From: Streptomyces sp. NRRL F-2580
Lineage (GTDB): Bacteria; Actinomycetota; Actinomycetes; Streptomycetales; Streptomycetaceae
Assembly: GCF_000720115.1 (NCBI RefSeq)
Contig: NZ_JOIR01000003.1
Span: forward strand, 248,001-312,000
DNA: 64,000 bases
Reading direction: 5' to 3'
Below are positions 1-8,245 of this stretch, piece after piece. Under the pieces are notes generated by a model. The model was not told the DNA's origin and did no database searches. It worked only from the letters and a program-made list of their open reading frames with translations. The first letter of the stretch is position 1, and each line of letters begins with the position of its first letter. The translations under genes and the position numbers were made by a program.

Positions 1-1889
1 AAGAAGTCCGGGCTGGTCTGCACGGGGTAGGTGCCGCCGGCGGAGGTCAGCTGGAGCATCAGGACGGCGAGGACGAGGATCCGCCCGGCCGCGCCGAACT
101 TGGCGTTGAGCCACTGGATGATCGCCGCGAAGCAGGCGCTGACCAGCAGCAGGAAGGTGATCGTGAGGGCCGGGTGGGCCATCTTGAGGCCGAGGTCCGG
201 GGCCCAGCGGAGCACGGACATCAGCAGCGCGACCTGGGCGGCGCCGATCCCCACCACGGGCAGCCAGCCGGCGAGGGCGATCCGCCACGGCGAGGCGCCG
301 GCGGACAGGGCCCGCCGGTTCATGGGCGCGATCAGCATGTAGGCGACCATCGCGCCGACCCAGAGGGAGAGCGGGATGAAGTAGGGCGCGAAGCCGGTGC
401 CGTAGTTGGGCGCCTTGTGCAGGGACTGGTTGGCGAGCCTGATCGGGTCGGCCATGACCTCGGTGCGGGCGTCGCGCTGCTGCTCGTCGTAGTCGGGGAT
501 CTTGCCCGCGCCCTCGTGCAGGCCGCCGGCGAGCTCGCCGGTGCCGTCGACGAGCTTGTACATGCCGCCGTCGAGGCGGTGGGCGCCGTCGCCGAGCTTG
601 CCGACGCCGTCGCTGAGCTTGCCCGAGCCGGTGGTGGCGGAGCCGAGGCCGGTGTGCAGCTGGGCCATGCCGGTGGCGACCTTGTGGGCGCCGGTGTTGA
701 GGGCGTTGACCTTGGCCACGGCCGCGTCGAGGTCGCCCGCGAGCTGCGGGGCCTTGACGACGAGTTCCCGGGCCTTCTTCTCCAGGTCGGTCAGCTGGGT
801 GCGGAGCTTGCCGACGTCCCCGTTGGCGTTCTTGACCAGGGCGCTGACGTCACCGGCGAGCTCGGCGGCCTCGGCCGCGTCGTCCCTGACCTTCTTCAGG
901 TCGGGGCAGGAGGCGAGGTGCGGTTCGCCGCCGGGGGTGACGCAGTGCTTGGTGTAGTAGGCGTCCGCGCCGGTGGAGGCTCGCTTGGCGGCGGCCGCGG
1001 CGGCCGGTGCCTTCTCGGCGAACGTGTCGAGGTGGCCGTTGACCACCTTCGCGCTGTCGGCTACCAGCTCGGCGGTGTCCGCCAGGTTCTTGGGGTCCTT
1101 GACGAAGGGGCGGGCCTTGTCGGCCGCCCCGTTGACCTTGTCGGCGAGGGCCTGGGTGCCGTCGGCGACGTCCTTCGACCCGGTCTCCAGCTTCCCGGCG
1201 GCCGTGTTGAGCTTCTTCAGGCCGCTGTTGAGCTCGCCGGTCTTCTCCTCCGCCGTGTCGAGGCCCTCGGCGAGCTCCTTCGCGCCCTCCTGGGCCTTGC
1301 CCGCCCCGTCCTTGAGCTTGTCGGCGCCGTCGGCGGCCTCGGCGGTCTTGTCGTGCAGGTCGGAGAAGTTGACGAAGATCTTGTCGAGGAACCCGCGGGA
1401 GGCGTTGGCGGACGCCGCCGAGCGGACCTCGGAGAAGACGGAGCGCGAGATGGAGCCGACGACGTAGTTGTTGGAGTCGTTGGTGCGGACCTGGAGGGCT
1501 CCGGTGGCGGGGTCCTCGCCCGCGCTGGAGGCGATCTTCGCGCTGAAGTCCTCGGGCATGGTCAGGGTCAGGTAGTACGTCCCGTTCTCCAGGCCCTTGG
1601 CCGCCTCCTTGGGGCTGACCTCGCGCCAGTCGAAGGTCCTGCTGTCGCGGAGCTTCTTGGTGAGTTCACCGCCCGCGTCCAGGTGCTTGCCGTCGACGGT
1701 CGCGCCGCGGTCGGAGTTGACGAGGGCGACGGGCACCTTGTCGAGGCGGTGGTACGGGTCCCAGAAGGACCAGAGGTACAGGGCTCCGTAGAGCAGCGGG
1801 AGCAGGAGCAGCGCGATGAGGGCGGCGACGGGCAGCTTCCCCCGCCCGAACCGCTTCATCTCAAGCGCGGCCAGCTTCGGCGACCTCAT
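1..1889 (-). CDS. YhgE/Pip family membrane protein (3' end cut by window edge)
   Basis: The frame opens at ATG 1889 and stays open to the left edge, so the C-terminus (perhaps 50-100 residues) lies outside. The N-terminus MRSPKLAALEMKRF is followed by one membrane segment (about residues 19-34), a long polar extracytoplasmic region rich in heptad-like helices, and C-terminal membrane helices near the window edge. The segment GLENGTYYLTLTMPEDFS is typical of YhgE/Pip proteins. The family was named after a Lactococcus phage-infection protein; in actinobacteria its function is unsettled, and export or membrane remodelling is often suggested. The start overlaps the upstream ATPase gene by 29 bp, which implies translational coupling and a two-component transporter-like unit. 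Confidence 0.85.
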   Translation of the reverse strand, partial: MRSPKLAALEMKRFGRGKLPVAALIALLLLPLLYGALYLWSFWDPYHRLDKVPVALVNSDRGATVDGKHLDAGGELTKKLRDSRTFDWREVSPKEAAKGLENGTYYLTLTMPEDFSAKIASSAGEDPATGALQVRTNDSNNYVVGSISRSVFSEVRSAASANASRGFLDKIFVNFSDLHDKTAEAADGADKLKDGAGKAQEGAKELAEGLDTAEEKTGELNSGLKKLNTAAGKLETGSKDVADGTQALADKVNGAADKARPFVKDPKNLADTAELVADSAKVVNGHLDTFAEKAPAAAAAAKRASTGADAYYTKHCVTPGGEPHLASCPDLKKVRDDAAEAAELAGDVSALVKNANGDVGKLRTQLTDLEKKARELVVKAPQLAGDLDAAVAKVNALNTGAHKVATGMAQLHTGLGSATTGSGKLSDGVGKLGDGAHRLDGGMYKLVDGTGELAGGLHEGAGKIPDYDEQQRDARTEVMADPIRLANQSLHKAPNYGTGFAPYFIPLSLWVGAMVAYMLIAPMNRRALSAGASPWRIALAGWLPVVGIGAAQVALLMSVLRWAPDLGLKMAHPALTITFLLLVSACFAAIIQWLNAKFGAAGRILVLAVLMLQLTSAGGTYPVQTSPDF

Positions 1890-2841
1890 CGTCCGCCCCC
1901 TTCGTGTCGTCGTTCTCGGTGTCGTTCTCGGTGTCGTTCTCGGCGGTGGCGGCGGTGTCCGGGCCGGCTTCCGCCTCGGCTTCGGCTTCCGCCTCGGCTT
2001 CGGCTTCGGCTTCGGTCTCGGCCTCGGCCTCGGCCGCGGGGGCGCTCTTGGCGGCGCTTCCCCAGGTGATCTTCCGGTCGGCGGCCGCCGGTGGGCCGGT
2101 GACGGCCGCCTCCGGTGCCTCCGGTGCGGCCGCCGCGTCCGGCTCCTTCGGGGAGGTCCGCAGGACCACCGCGTCGGCCGGCGCCTCGCTGCACGCCGCG
2201 AGGACCGTGGTCCCGCGGGCCGCGATCGAGCGGAGCAGGGCCCAGGCCTCGGTGCGCTCGGTGTCCGAGAGCTTGAGGTCGAGGTCGTCGAGGGCCAGCA
2301 GCCGCGGGGACCCCAGCAGGGCGATGGCGACGGAGAGCCGTACGGCCTCCAGGCGTTCCAGGTCCCGTACGGAGGTGCGCTCGCCCTTGGGCAGGGTGGC
2401 GAGGTCCAGTCCGGCGGCGGCCAGGGCCTCGTCGATCCGGGCCGCGGCGCGGGCGCGGCGCTCGGCGCGGGGCCGCAGCAGGGCGCGCACCGGGGCGTCG
2501 TAGCGGCGCTGGAGCAGGGCGCCCTCGCGCAGCTGTTCCGCGACGGTGAGGGCCTGGTCGAGGTCGTTGACCCCGGGGACGTGGGCGAGGGCGGCGATCC
2601 GGCGGACGGCGGCCATCTTCTTCGGCAGCCGGTGCTGGTCGATCTCGGCGTGGCCCTGAGTGGGCTTCATCCGTCCGGTGAGGGCCAGGAGCAGGCAGGT
2701 CCGGCCGCTGCCGGAGGGGCCTTCGACCGCGATGAGCGAGCCGGGCGCCGCGTCGATGCCGATTCCCCGGAACACCCAGCCGCGCGGGCCCTTGAGTCCG
2801 AAGTCCTCGGCTTTGACGGCCGCGCCGTGCGGGCTGTCCAC
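1861..2841 (-). CDS. ABC-type ATPase partner of the YhgE-like protein
   Basis: 326 aa from GTG 2841, chosen because a strong ribosome site (GAAGGGGG) lies 5 nt upstream. A longer reading from 2901 would run through a perfect palindrome that looks like an operator. Walker A is GPSGSGRT (residues 41-48). The Walker B region reads LLALDDLD, so the usual catalytic Glu after the Asp is replaced by Asp, and the LSGGQ signature is degenerate (around VRDLER). The C-terminal third is a low-complexity Glu-Ala tail encoded by tandem 6-bp repeats. It resembles the ATP-binding proteins commonly paired with YhgE/Pip genes in Streptomyces. ATP hydrolysis may be weak or absent; substrate unknown. Confidence 0.8.
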   Translation of the reverse strand: MDSPHGAAVKAEDFGLKGPRGWVFRGIGIDAAPGSLIAVEGPSGSGRTCLLLALTGRMKPTQGHAEIDQHRLPKKMAAVRRIAALAHVPGVNDLDQALTVAEQLREGALLQRRYDAPVRALLRPRAERRARAAARIDEALAAAGLDLATLPKGERTSVRDLERLEAVRLSVAIALLGSPRLLALDDLDLKLSDTERTEAWALLRSIAARGTTVLAACSEAPADAVVLRTSPKEPDAAAAPEAPEAAVTGPPAAADRKITWGSAAKSAPAAEAEAETEAEAEAEAEAEAEAEAGPDTAATAENDTENDTENDDTKGADDEVAEAGRA

Positions 2842-2854
2842 GCCGTCCCCCTTC

Positions 2855-2882
2855 TTTTTGAACTGACCGGTCAGTTCAAAAA
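2855..2882. promoter_or_regulatory. Perfect 28-bp palindrome, probable TetR-type operator
   Basis: The left arm TTTTTGAACTGACC (2855-2868) is exactly complementary to the right arm 2869-2882, with no spacer. It sits just upstream of the ribosome site of the ABC ATPase gene and just downstream of a minus-strand -10-like TAGTTT (2880-2885), so a bound protein would cover the likely transcription start. TetR-family repressors typically bind such sites. No regulator gene adjoins it here; one may lie beyond the left edge. Confidence 0.75.
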
Positions 2883-3013
2883 CTAGCATCCTCTTGCGCA
2901 CCAGGTGTGCAGGAGGGGGCAGTTGCAGGGGATACGACCATAAAAGTGCAGGTCAGGGCGATTGTCAGTGGGGCAGGTCACGATGGGGGCAACGCATCGA
3001 CAGGAGGTTCGTC

Positions 3014-3508
3014 ATGGCCACACCGTCCCCGTCCCCTGTCCACCCCGTCCTGCGCAAGTCGACGGCCGATCCGGCGGCGCTCGACCTGCTCGCCAAGGCC
3101 CGCAGCGGCCTGACCGAGGCCGCCCTGCTGACCCGGCCCAACGAGCGGTACGCCACCGCGCACCTGGCCGCCCTGCGCACCGCCGCGGCCGTGCTCGCCG
3201 CGCGCGGCCGGCCCGAGCCGGTGAACCCGCGGCGGCGGCCCCGGATCCGCAGCGCGTGGGAGCTGCTGCCCGAGCTGGCGCCGGAGCTCGCCGAGTGGAG
3301 CGCGCTCTTCGCCTCGGGTGCGGCCCGCCGGGCCCGGGCCGAGGCGGGCATAGCGGACGCGGCGAGCGGCCGGGACGCGGACGATCTGGTGCGCGCCGCC
3401 TCGATGTTCCTGCGCCTGGTGGAGCGGATGCTCGCCGCCCGGGCGCCCGCTCCGAGCCTGCAGCAGGCCCTGCCGCCCCCGCGCCCGGAGCGTCCGGACG
3501 CACGATGA
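3014..3508 (+). CDS. SAV_6107-like HEPN domain protein
   Basis: 164 aa from ATG 3014, preceded by the ribosome site CAGGAGG. The protein is all-alpha, Arg/Ala-rich and short, with a helical pattern (AALDLLAKARSGLTEA, DLVRAASMFLRLVERMLAAR) that I recognise from the Streptomyces SAV_6107-like HEPN group. HEPN domains bind nucleotides and sometimes act as RNases. The canonical Rx4-6H RNase motif is not evident, so catalytic activity is doubtful. It lies 88 bp upstream of a methyltransferase gene on the same strand and may share its transcript. The family assignment is from memory of the region's conserved order near the dcw cluster. Confidence 0.65.
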   Translation: MATPSPSPVHPVLRKSTADPAALDLLAKARSGLTEAALLTRPNERYATAHLAALRTAAAVLAARGRPEPVNPRRRPRIRSAWELLPELAPELAEWSALFASGAARRARAEAGIADAASGRDADDLVRAASMFLRLVERMLAARAPAPSLQQALPPPRPERPDAR

Positions 3509-3596
3509 GCTGCCCGGCTGCGGAAGGCCATAAGGTAGACCGGGGTGGGGCACGGACCGCTCACCCCTTCCCTACCGCGCCGAGGAGCCATCAGCC

Positions 3597-4355
3597 GTGT
3601 CGGACACTTCCCGCCCCCGTGCCTCCCTCCGCACCGCCGTGGTGTGGGAGGTCCTCAAGGAGGCGCTCGACCGCCGGGTGAAGGCGACCGGGCAGGACGT
3701 GCTGGACGTGCTCGACACAGGTGGCGGCACCGGCAAGTTCGCCGTGCCGGTGGCCCGTCTGGGCCACCGGGTCACCGTGGTCGACCCCAGCCCGAACGCG
3801 CTGTTCGGGCTGGAGCGCCGGGTGTCCGAGGCCGGCGTCGCCGATCTGGTCCGCGGCGTCCAGGGCGACGCCCAGGGTTTGCTGGACGTGGTCGAGCGGG
3901 ACGCGTACGACGTGGTGCTCTGCCACGGCGTGCTGGAGTACGTGGACGACCCGGCCGAGGGCGTGGCCAACGCCGTCGCGGCCCTGCGGCCCGGCGGCAC
4001 GCTCAGCCTGCTGGCCGCCGGCCTCGGCGGAGCGGTGCTCGCCCGCGCGCTGGCCGGGCACTTCACCGAGGCCCGCACCGCCCTGACCGACCCGGCCGGC
4101 CGCTGGGGCTCCGGCGACCCCGTGCCGCGGCGCTTCACCGCCGAACAGCTCTCCGAGCTCGTCGGCGGCTCCGGCCTGGCCGTCGGCGCCGTCCACGGCG
4201 TGCGGATCTTCGCCGACCTCGTCCCCGGGGTCCTGGTGGACACCGAGCCGGGCGCGGTGGAGGCGCTGCTGCGTCTGGAGGAGGCCGCGGCGGAGCTGCC
4301 CGCCTTCCACGCGGTCGCCACCCAGCTGCACGTCCTCGGCCAGAAGCAGGCCTGA
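3597..4355 (+). CDS. Class I SAM-dependent methyltransferase
   Basis: 252 aa from GTG 3597, with GAGGAG about 11 nt upstream. Motif I is LDTGGGTGKFAVPVA (about residues 39-53), followed by the acidic ribose-binding strand VTVVDPSP. Motif IV is the region DVVLCHGVLEYVDD and motif VI is LRPGGTLSLL. These are the Rossmann-fold SAM-binding elements. The substrate cannot be read from the sequence; the layout loosely recalls CmoM-like tRNA methyltransferases, but evidence is thin. It is a stable neighbour of the HEPN and DUF3040 genes in Streptomyces. Confidence 0.8.
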   Translation: MSDTSRPRASLRTAVVWEVLKEALDRRVKATGQDVLDVLDTGGGTGKFAVPVARLGHRVTVVDPSPNALFGLERRVSEAGVADLVRGVQGDAQGLLDVVERDAYDVVLCHGVLEYVDDPAEGVANAVAALRPGGTLSLLAAGLGGAVLARALAGHFTEARTALTDPAGRWGSGDPVPRRFTAEQLSELVGGSGLAVGAVHGVRIFADLVPGVLVDTEPGAVEALLRLEEAAAELPAFHAVATQLHVLGQKQA

Positions 4356-4652
4356 ACTGCGATCTTCCGCGCACGGAGTCGGCCGCAGACCCTACGTTCC
4401 GGCGGTCGGCCCCGTATGATCGAGTGCAGTGACCGGCATGGTGGACGGACCATTGGGGAATAAGGGCCTCAGTGACCGCTCCCGCGGCGGTACGGTTTTC
4501 GAGCAGTGGTTTTACCGGCTGTGTCATTTCTGGGCTGTGTGTCTTTTTGGAACGTGGCGTAGAGGGCGGGTGTCACGGGGGCGATTCCCCGCCTATCCTG
4601 AAGGGGACCCCTGGTCGCTACCCCCCGCGACCGACGGATGAGGAGGACTCCC
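4356..4652 (+). promoter_or_regulatory. Upstream region of the DUF3040 gene with a consensus -10 hexamer
   Basis: This 297-bp gap is less G+C-rich than its surroundings. It contains a perfect -10 hexamer TATGAT at 4415-4420 without a convincing -35. A 70-codon frame starts at GTG 4429, 8 nt after that hexamer, but its codon use (many A/T third positions) is unlike real genes here, so the stretch is read as a long untranslated leader of about 220 nt. The ribosome site AGGAGG for the downstream gene is at its 3' end. Confidence 0.5.
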
Positions 4653-5054
4653 GTGCCGCTCTCGGAGCACGAGCAGCGAATGCTCGAGCAGATGGAGCGA
4701 GCGCTGTACGCCGAAGATCCCAAGTTCGCGACAGCGCTTGAGGGAAGCGGACTGCGTACGTACACCCGGCGACGGGTCTACCAGGCAGTCGCAGGCATTG
4801 TGGTGGGTATCGCGCTCCTCATGACCGGTGTGATCATTCCGAACGTGCTCTGGATCAGCGTGGTGGGATTCCTCGTCATGCTGGGTTGTACGGTCCTGGT
4901 GGTCACCGGTTGGCGCAAGGCACCCAAGCCTGGCGAGCAGCCCGTCTCCGGAAGTGCAGACGGTGCGGCCCACGGCCGCAGCCGGCAGCGTCGGTCGATG
5001 ATGACCCGCATCGAGGAACGGTGGCAGCGCCGCCGTGACGAGCAGGGGCAGTAG
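4653..5054 (+). CDS. DUF3040 membrane protein
   Basis: 133 aa from GTG 4653. The triplets just upstream (ATG AGG AGG) form the ribosome-binding site, so the in-frame ATG 4638 is not the start. The N-terminus VPLSEHEQRMLEQMERALYA is the family hallmark: a short amphipathic helix region, then two transmembrane helices (about residues 45-90), then an Arg-rich cytoplasmic tail. DUF3040 proteins are small actinobacterial membrane proteins of unknown function, commonly beside cell-division genes. A strong hairpin terminator follows. Confidence 0.85.
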   Translation: MPLSEHEQRMLEQMERALYAEDPKFATALEGSGLRTYTRRRVYQAVAGIVVGIALLMTGVIIPNVLWISVVGFLVMLGCTVLVVTGWRKAPKPGEQPVSGSADGAAHGRSRQRRSMMTRIEERWQRRRDEQGQ

Positions 5055-5070
5055 CCCCCGAAGAGTGTGA

Positions 5071-5108
5071 GCGAGGGGACGGCCGCCGCCGGGCGACCGT
5101 CCCCTCGC
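5071..5108 (+). terminator. Hairpin terminator after the DUF3040 gene
   Basis: Perfect 12-bp stem: GCGAGGGGACGG at 5071-5082 pairs with CCGTCCCCTCGC at 5097-5108, with a 14-nt loop. It begins 16 nt after the stop codon. There is no U-tract, which is normal for Streptomyces. Confidence 0.7.
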
Positions 5109-5181
5109 CGTTCTGTCCCCGTTCTGTCACCGTGCCCGCGTTCTGTCCGCCGGACCGGTGCCCGTACGACATGATGATCCA

Positions 5182-5808
5182 ATGAGTGTGCTCCCCCTGG
5201 TCTTCACCAGCGGCTGGGCCAGTGGGATCAACGCCTATGCCGTGGTCCTCCTGCTCGGCGTCTTCGGCCGGACCGGTCTGACCGACGAGGTCCCGGCGTC
5301 CTTGCAGCGCACGGACGTGCTGATCGTCGCCGCGGTGCTGTTCCTCTGCGAGGCGGTCGCCGACAAGATCCCGTACGTCGACTCGATATGGGACGCCGTC
5401 CACACTGTGATCCGCCCGCTCTCCGGAGCCGTGATCGGTGCGCTGCTGGCCGGGCAGAGCGGCTCGCTGTCCGACATCACCGCCGGTGCGATCGGCGGCT
5501 CCACCGCGCTGGCCAGCCATTTCGTCAAGGCCGGCACCCGGATGGCGATCAACACCTCACCCGAGCCCTTCACCAACGTGGCCGTGAGCATCGCCGAGGA
5601 CCTCGGCGTGGCCGGCCTCGTCACCTTCGCGATGTTCAACCCGCAGGCCGCCGCGATCATCGCGGCCGTCCTGCTGGCCGCCGGACTGGCCATACTCGTC
5701 TTCCTCTGGAGCCGGATCCGCCGCTTCCTGCGCCGCCGCGCGCAGCGCCGCGAGGAGAAGCGGCTGGCCGCCGAGGCCCGCGAGGTCACCGGGGCCCCAC
5801 CCCTCTGA
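5182..5808 (+). CDS. DUF4126 family integral membrane protein
   Basis: 208 aa from ATG 5182 (MSVLPLVFTSGWASGINAY). No clear ribosome site is visible, so the gene may be leaderless. The protein is strongly hydrophobic with about five predicted membrane helices (around residues 3-25, 45-62, 75-100, 135-160 and 158-182), ending in a basic cytoplasmic tail. The SGWASGINAYAVVLLLG opening and the mid-protein GAIGGSTALASHFVKAGTR segment fit DUF4126. Function is unknown. It lies 37 bp upstream of a leaderless flavoprotein gene. Confidence 0.75.
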   Translation: MSVLPLVFTSGWASGINAYAVVLLLGVFGRTGLTDEVPASLQRTDVLIVAAVLFLCEAVADKIPYVDSIWDAVHTVIRPLSGAVIGALLAGQSGSLSDITAGAIGGSTALASHFVKAGTRMAINTSPEPFTNVAVSIAEDLGVAGLVTFAMFNPQAAAIIAAVLLAAGLAILVFLWSRIRRFLRRRAQRREEKRLAAEAREVTGAPPL

Positions 5809-5845
5809 CGACGGGCGGCCCGAGGGGGTCGATAGGCTCGGCCCC

Positions 5846-7261
5846 ATGGCACGAATTGCGGTGATCGGCGCCGGGATGGGCGCGATGGCGACGGCGGCCC
5901 GGCTGGCCGTGGCGGGGCATCAGGTGGCGGTGTACGAGCGCGGGGCGACCTACGGCGGGGCCGTCGGCCGGTACGAGCGCGAGGGCTTCGCCTTCGACAC
6001 CGGCCCCGGGCTGCTGCACCTGCCCGCCGTCTACCGCGACCTGTTCGTGAAGACCGGCAAGCGGTCCCTGGAGGACTGCGTCGACCTGGCCCAGGTGGAC
6101 CCGGCCGTCCGGCACGTCCTGCCCCACCACGGCATCGACGTCGCCCTGCCGGGCGCCTCGCACGGCGGGGTCGCCGGCGCCCTCGACACCGCCTTCGGGC
6201 AGGGCGCGGGCGAGCGCTGGAACGCCCTGCTGGGCCGCGCCCGGGACGCCTGGGACGCCACCCGCCGCCCGCTGCTGGAGGAACCGCTGCGGGACGGGGC
6301 CCGGCAGGCGCTGTGCGAGGACCCGTACCCGGCCCTGCGCCGCGCCGGGCTGTTCCGCCGCCGCCCGCCGACCCTCGCCGAGGTGGCCGACCGGGAGCTG
6401 GGCGGCGCCCTCGGCGAGCTGCTGACCGGCGTCGTGCGCACGTACGGGATCGACCCCGCCACCGCGCCCGGTTCCGCCACCGTGCTCCCGTACATGGAGC
6501 AGACCTTCGGCAGCTGGTACGTGCGCGGCGGCATGCGCGCCCTCGCCACCGCCGTGTACGAGCGCTGCCTGGAGCGGAAGGTCGCCTTCACGTTCGGGGC
6601 GGAGGTGCGCGAGGTGCTGGTCCGCGACGGTCGCGCGGCCGGATTGCTGCTGGCCGACGGCAGTGAGGTGGCCGCCGATCACGTGGTCTGCGCGGTCGAC
6701 CCCCGGCAGCTGTCCGCCCCGCCGCTGCGGCCGGCGGACGCTGCCCCGGCCCGCGGGTCGCAGGCACCCGGCCGGATCACGCTGCTGCTCGCGCTGCGCG
6801 GCGCCCGCCCCGCCACGGCCGTCCACCGCACCCTGGTGCACGCGCCGGGGGCGCAGGCCACCGTGCTGCGCCCGGACGACCCCGCCACCCGGCCCGACGC
6901 GGAGCACGAGGCGGTCACCGTGAGCGCCGTGTACGGGCCCGGGACCTCGGAGCCCGGGGAGCTGCTGGAGCTCGCGGAGAAGGCCGTCCAGGGGCTGCGG
7001 GAGCGGCTGTTGTGGCACGAGGTGCGTACGCCGGCCGATGTCGAGGCGGCGACCGGTGCGCCGGGCGGCGCGGTGCCGCCGCCCGCCCTCGCGGGGGCCG
7101 GCGGCCGGCTGCTCCGCCCGGCCAACACCACGGACGTGCCGGGGCTCTACCTGGCGGGCGGCTGGGCGCATCCCGGCGGCGGGCTGCCGCACGCCGGGAT
7201 GACCGGGGCGCTGGTGGCCGGGCTGATCGTGGAGGGCGCGGAGTTCCGCGGCTCGCAGTGA
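5846..7261 (+). CDS. FAD-dependent phytoene-desaturase-like oxidoreductase
   Basis: 471 aa. The N-terminal Rossmann motif VIGAGMGAMATAARLAVAG binds the FAD ADP moiety and the C-terminal AGGWAHPGGGLPHAGMTGALVAG is the second flavin-contacting motif of the CrtI/phytoene dehydrogenase superfamily; length fits. The start is supported by a leaderless-type promoter: TAGGCT at 5833-5838, 7 nt before ATG 5846. No other carotenoid gene is near, so a carotenoid role is unproven; many Streptomyces CrtI-like paralogues have unknown substrates. It converges with the next gene across a triple-palindrome terminator. Confidence 0.8.
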   Translation: MARIAVIGAGMGAMATAARLAVAGHQVAVYERGATYGGAVGRYEREGFAFDTGPGLLHLPAVYRDLFVKTGKRSLEDCVDLAQVDPAVRHVLPHHGIDVALPGASHGGVAGALDTAFGQGAGERWNALLGRARDAWDATRRPLLEEPLRDGARQALCEDPYPALRRAGLFRRRPPTLAEVADRELGGALGELLTGVVRTYGIDPATAPGSATVLPYMEQTFGSWYVRGGMRALATAVYERCLERKVAFTFGAEVREVLVRDGRAAGLLLADGSEVAADHVVCAVDPRQLSAPPLRPADAAPARGSQAPGRITLLLALRGARPATAVHRTLVHAPGAQATVLRPDDPATRPDAEHEAVTVSAVYGPGTSEPGELLELAEKAVQGLRERLLWHEVRTPADVEAATGAPGGAVPPPALAGAGGRLLRPANTTDVPGLYLAGGWAHPGGGLPHAGMTGALVAGLIVEGAEFRGSQ

Positions 7262-7279
7262 CCGCGCGCAGGGATGGGC

Positions 7280-7313
7280 GGACCGGTCCGGGGACCGGTC
7301 CGCGGACCGGTCC
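7280..7313. terminator. Triple palindrome between convergent genes, likely bidirectional terminator
   Basis: The 10-bp self-complementary word GGACCGGTCC occurs three times at exact 12-bp intervals (7280, 7292, 7304). Neighbouring copies can pair in alternative hairpins. It lies between the convergent ends at 7261 and 7323. Confidence 0.55.
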
Positions 7314-7322
7314 GCGCGGGGG

Positions 7323-8195
7323 TCAGTAGCGGTACTGCTCGTACTCGCCGGGCTGGGAGTACGGGTACTGCTGCTGCGGCGGCTCGGCCTGCTCGTCCGC
7401 GGGGTAGGGCTGACCGGCCCCGTCGGTGGACCGCTGCTGGGGGACCCAGACCCCGCCGGGCGGGGTGTCCGTGGAGTACTGCTGCTGCCCGTAGCCGGCG
7501 TACGCGCTGTAGTCGTACGGCTGGGGCGGGGCGACACCGCCGCCGGTGCCGATGTACGGGTCCGAGTAGGCGGCGTAGACCTGCTGCTGCCCGCCCGTCG
7601 GGTAGCCGCCGGAGTAGTCGTACCCGCCGCCCTGGTTCTGCTGGTCGTAGTACGCCGCGTACTGGTGGGCGTCCTGCTCCGCCGTGGTGAACGGCGAGGC
7701 GAAGGCCGCCGTCTGGCCTGCCTCGGGGGCCTGCGCGAAGCTCTGTATCCCGTAGGACCCGGTCTCCTCGGGCACCGGCTCCGGGCTGTAGACCTCATCT
7801 TCGGCCGCGGCCCGGTACGGGCGCTCGTCCGCCGCCCCGTCCGCGTCCTCGTAGGCGAGCGCGGTGACCTGGAGCGCCGGCTCCTGCCGCGTCGCCGGGC
7901 TTCCGGACCGGCGGCGTCTGGACTGCCGTACGGGTTCCCCGCCACGGCGCAGGGCCCAGCCGGCGACGAAGCCCTTGCGGAAGGAGAGCGTCACCAGGGT
8001 CTGGCCCACGGCGAACGCCGCCGCGCCGACCCCGATGACCAGCACCGACGGCAGCACCACTCCGGCGACCACGCCGAGGAAGCCCGCGAAGGCGAGCAGG
8101 CGCCAGCGGAGCCGGGCCTTGTACTGCATCAGGACCTCGGCAAGCAGCCACAGCGCGACGAAACCGAACGCGATGTAGAGGACCGTCATTCCCAT
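7323..8195 (-). CDS. Membrane protein with Tyr/Gln/Gly-rich low-complexity tail
   Basis: 290 aa from ATG 8195; GAGAGGGG lies about 9 nt upstream. The first about 95 residues hold three hydrophobic segments (MGMTVLYIAFGFVALWLLAEV and the FAGFLGVVAGVVLP and VLVIGVGAAAFAVGQTL stretches). A basic linker follows (RRGGEPVRQSRRRRSGS). The last about 150 residues are a disordered region rich in Tyr, Gln, Pro and Gly, ending EQYRY. No catalytic motif is seen. The gene lies 50 bp downstream of metF on the same strand and may be its operon partner. I do not recognise a named family; related Streptomyces proteins are annotated only as membrane proteins. Confidence 0.7.
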   Translation of the reverse strand: MGMTVLYIAFGFVALWLLAEVLMQYKARLRWRLLAFAGFLGVVAGVVLPSVLVIGVGAAAFAVGQTLVTLSFRKGFVAGWALRRGGEPVRQSRRRRSGSPATRQEPALQVTALAYEDADGAADERPYRAAAEDEVYSPEPVPEETGSYGIQSFAQAPEAGQTAAFASPFTTAEQDAHQYAAYYDQQNQGGGYDYSGGYPTGGQQQVYAAYSDPYIGTGGGVAPPQPYDYSAYAGYGQQQYSTDTPPGGVWVPQQRSTDGAGQPYPADEQAEPPQQQYPYSQPGEYEQYRY

Positions 8196-8245
8196 GCATG
8201 GCCCCTCTCGGTACGGCCGCCGGCGCGGGAACGGGGGGCGGCCGC

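Noticed and set aside
174..2069. Long open frame on the plus strand opposite the YhgE gene
   Set aside because: It mirrors the real minus-strand gene; in DNA this rich in G+C the antisense frame stays open by codon bias. Its Gly/Val/Leu-rich translation has no domain and no ribosome site.
4429..4641. 70-codon frame just after a perfect TATGAT
   Set aside because: Spacing to the -10 (8 nt) is slightly long, codon use has many A/T third positions unlike neighbours, and it runs into the ribosome site of the DUF3040 gene. Treated as leader.
5846..7261. Carotenoid cluster
   Set aside because: The CrtI-like gene stands alone with no phytoene synthase, geranylgeranyl synthase or cyclase in the window.
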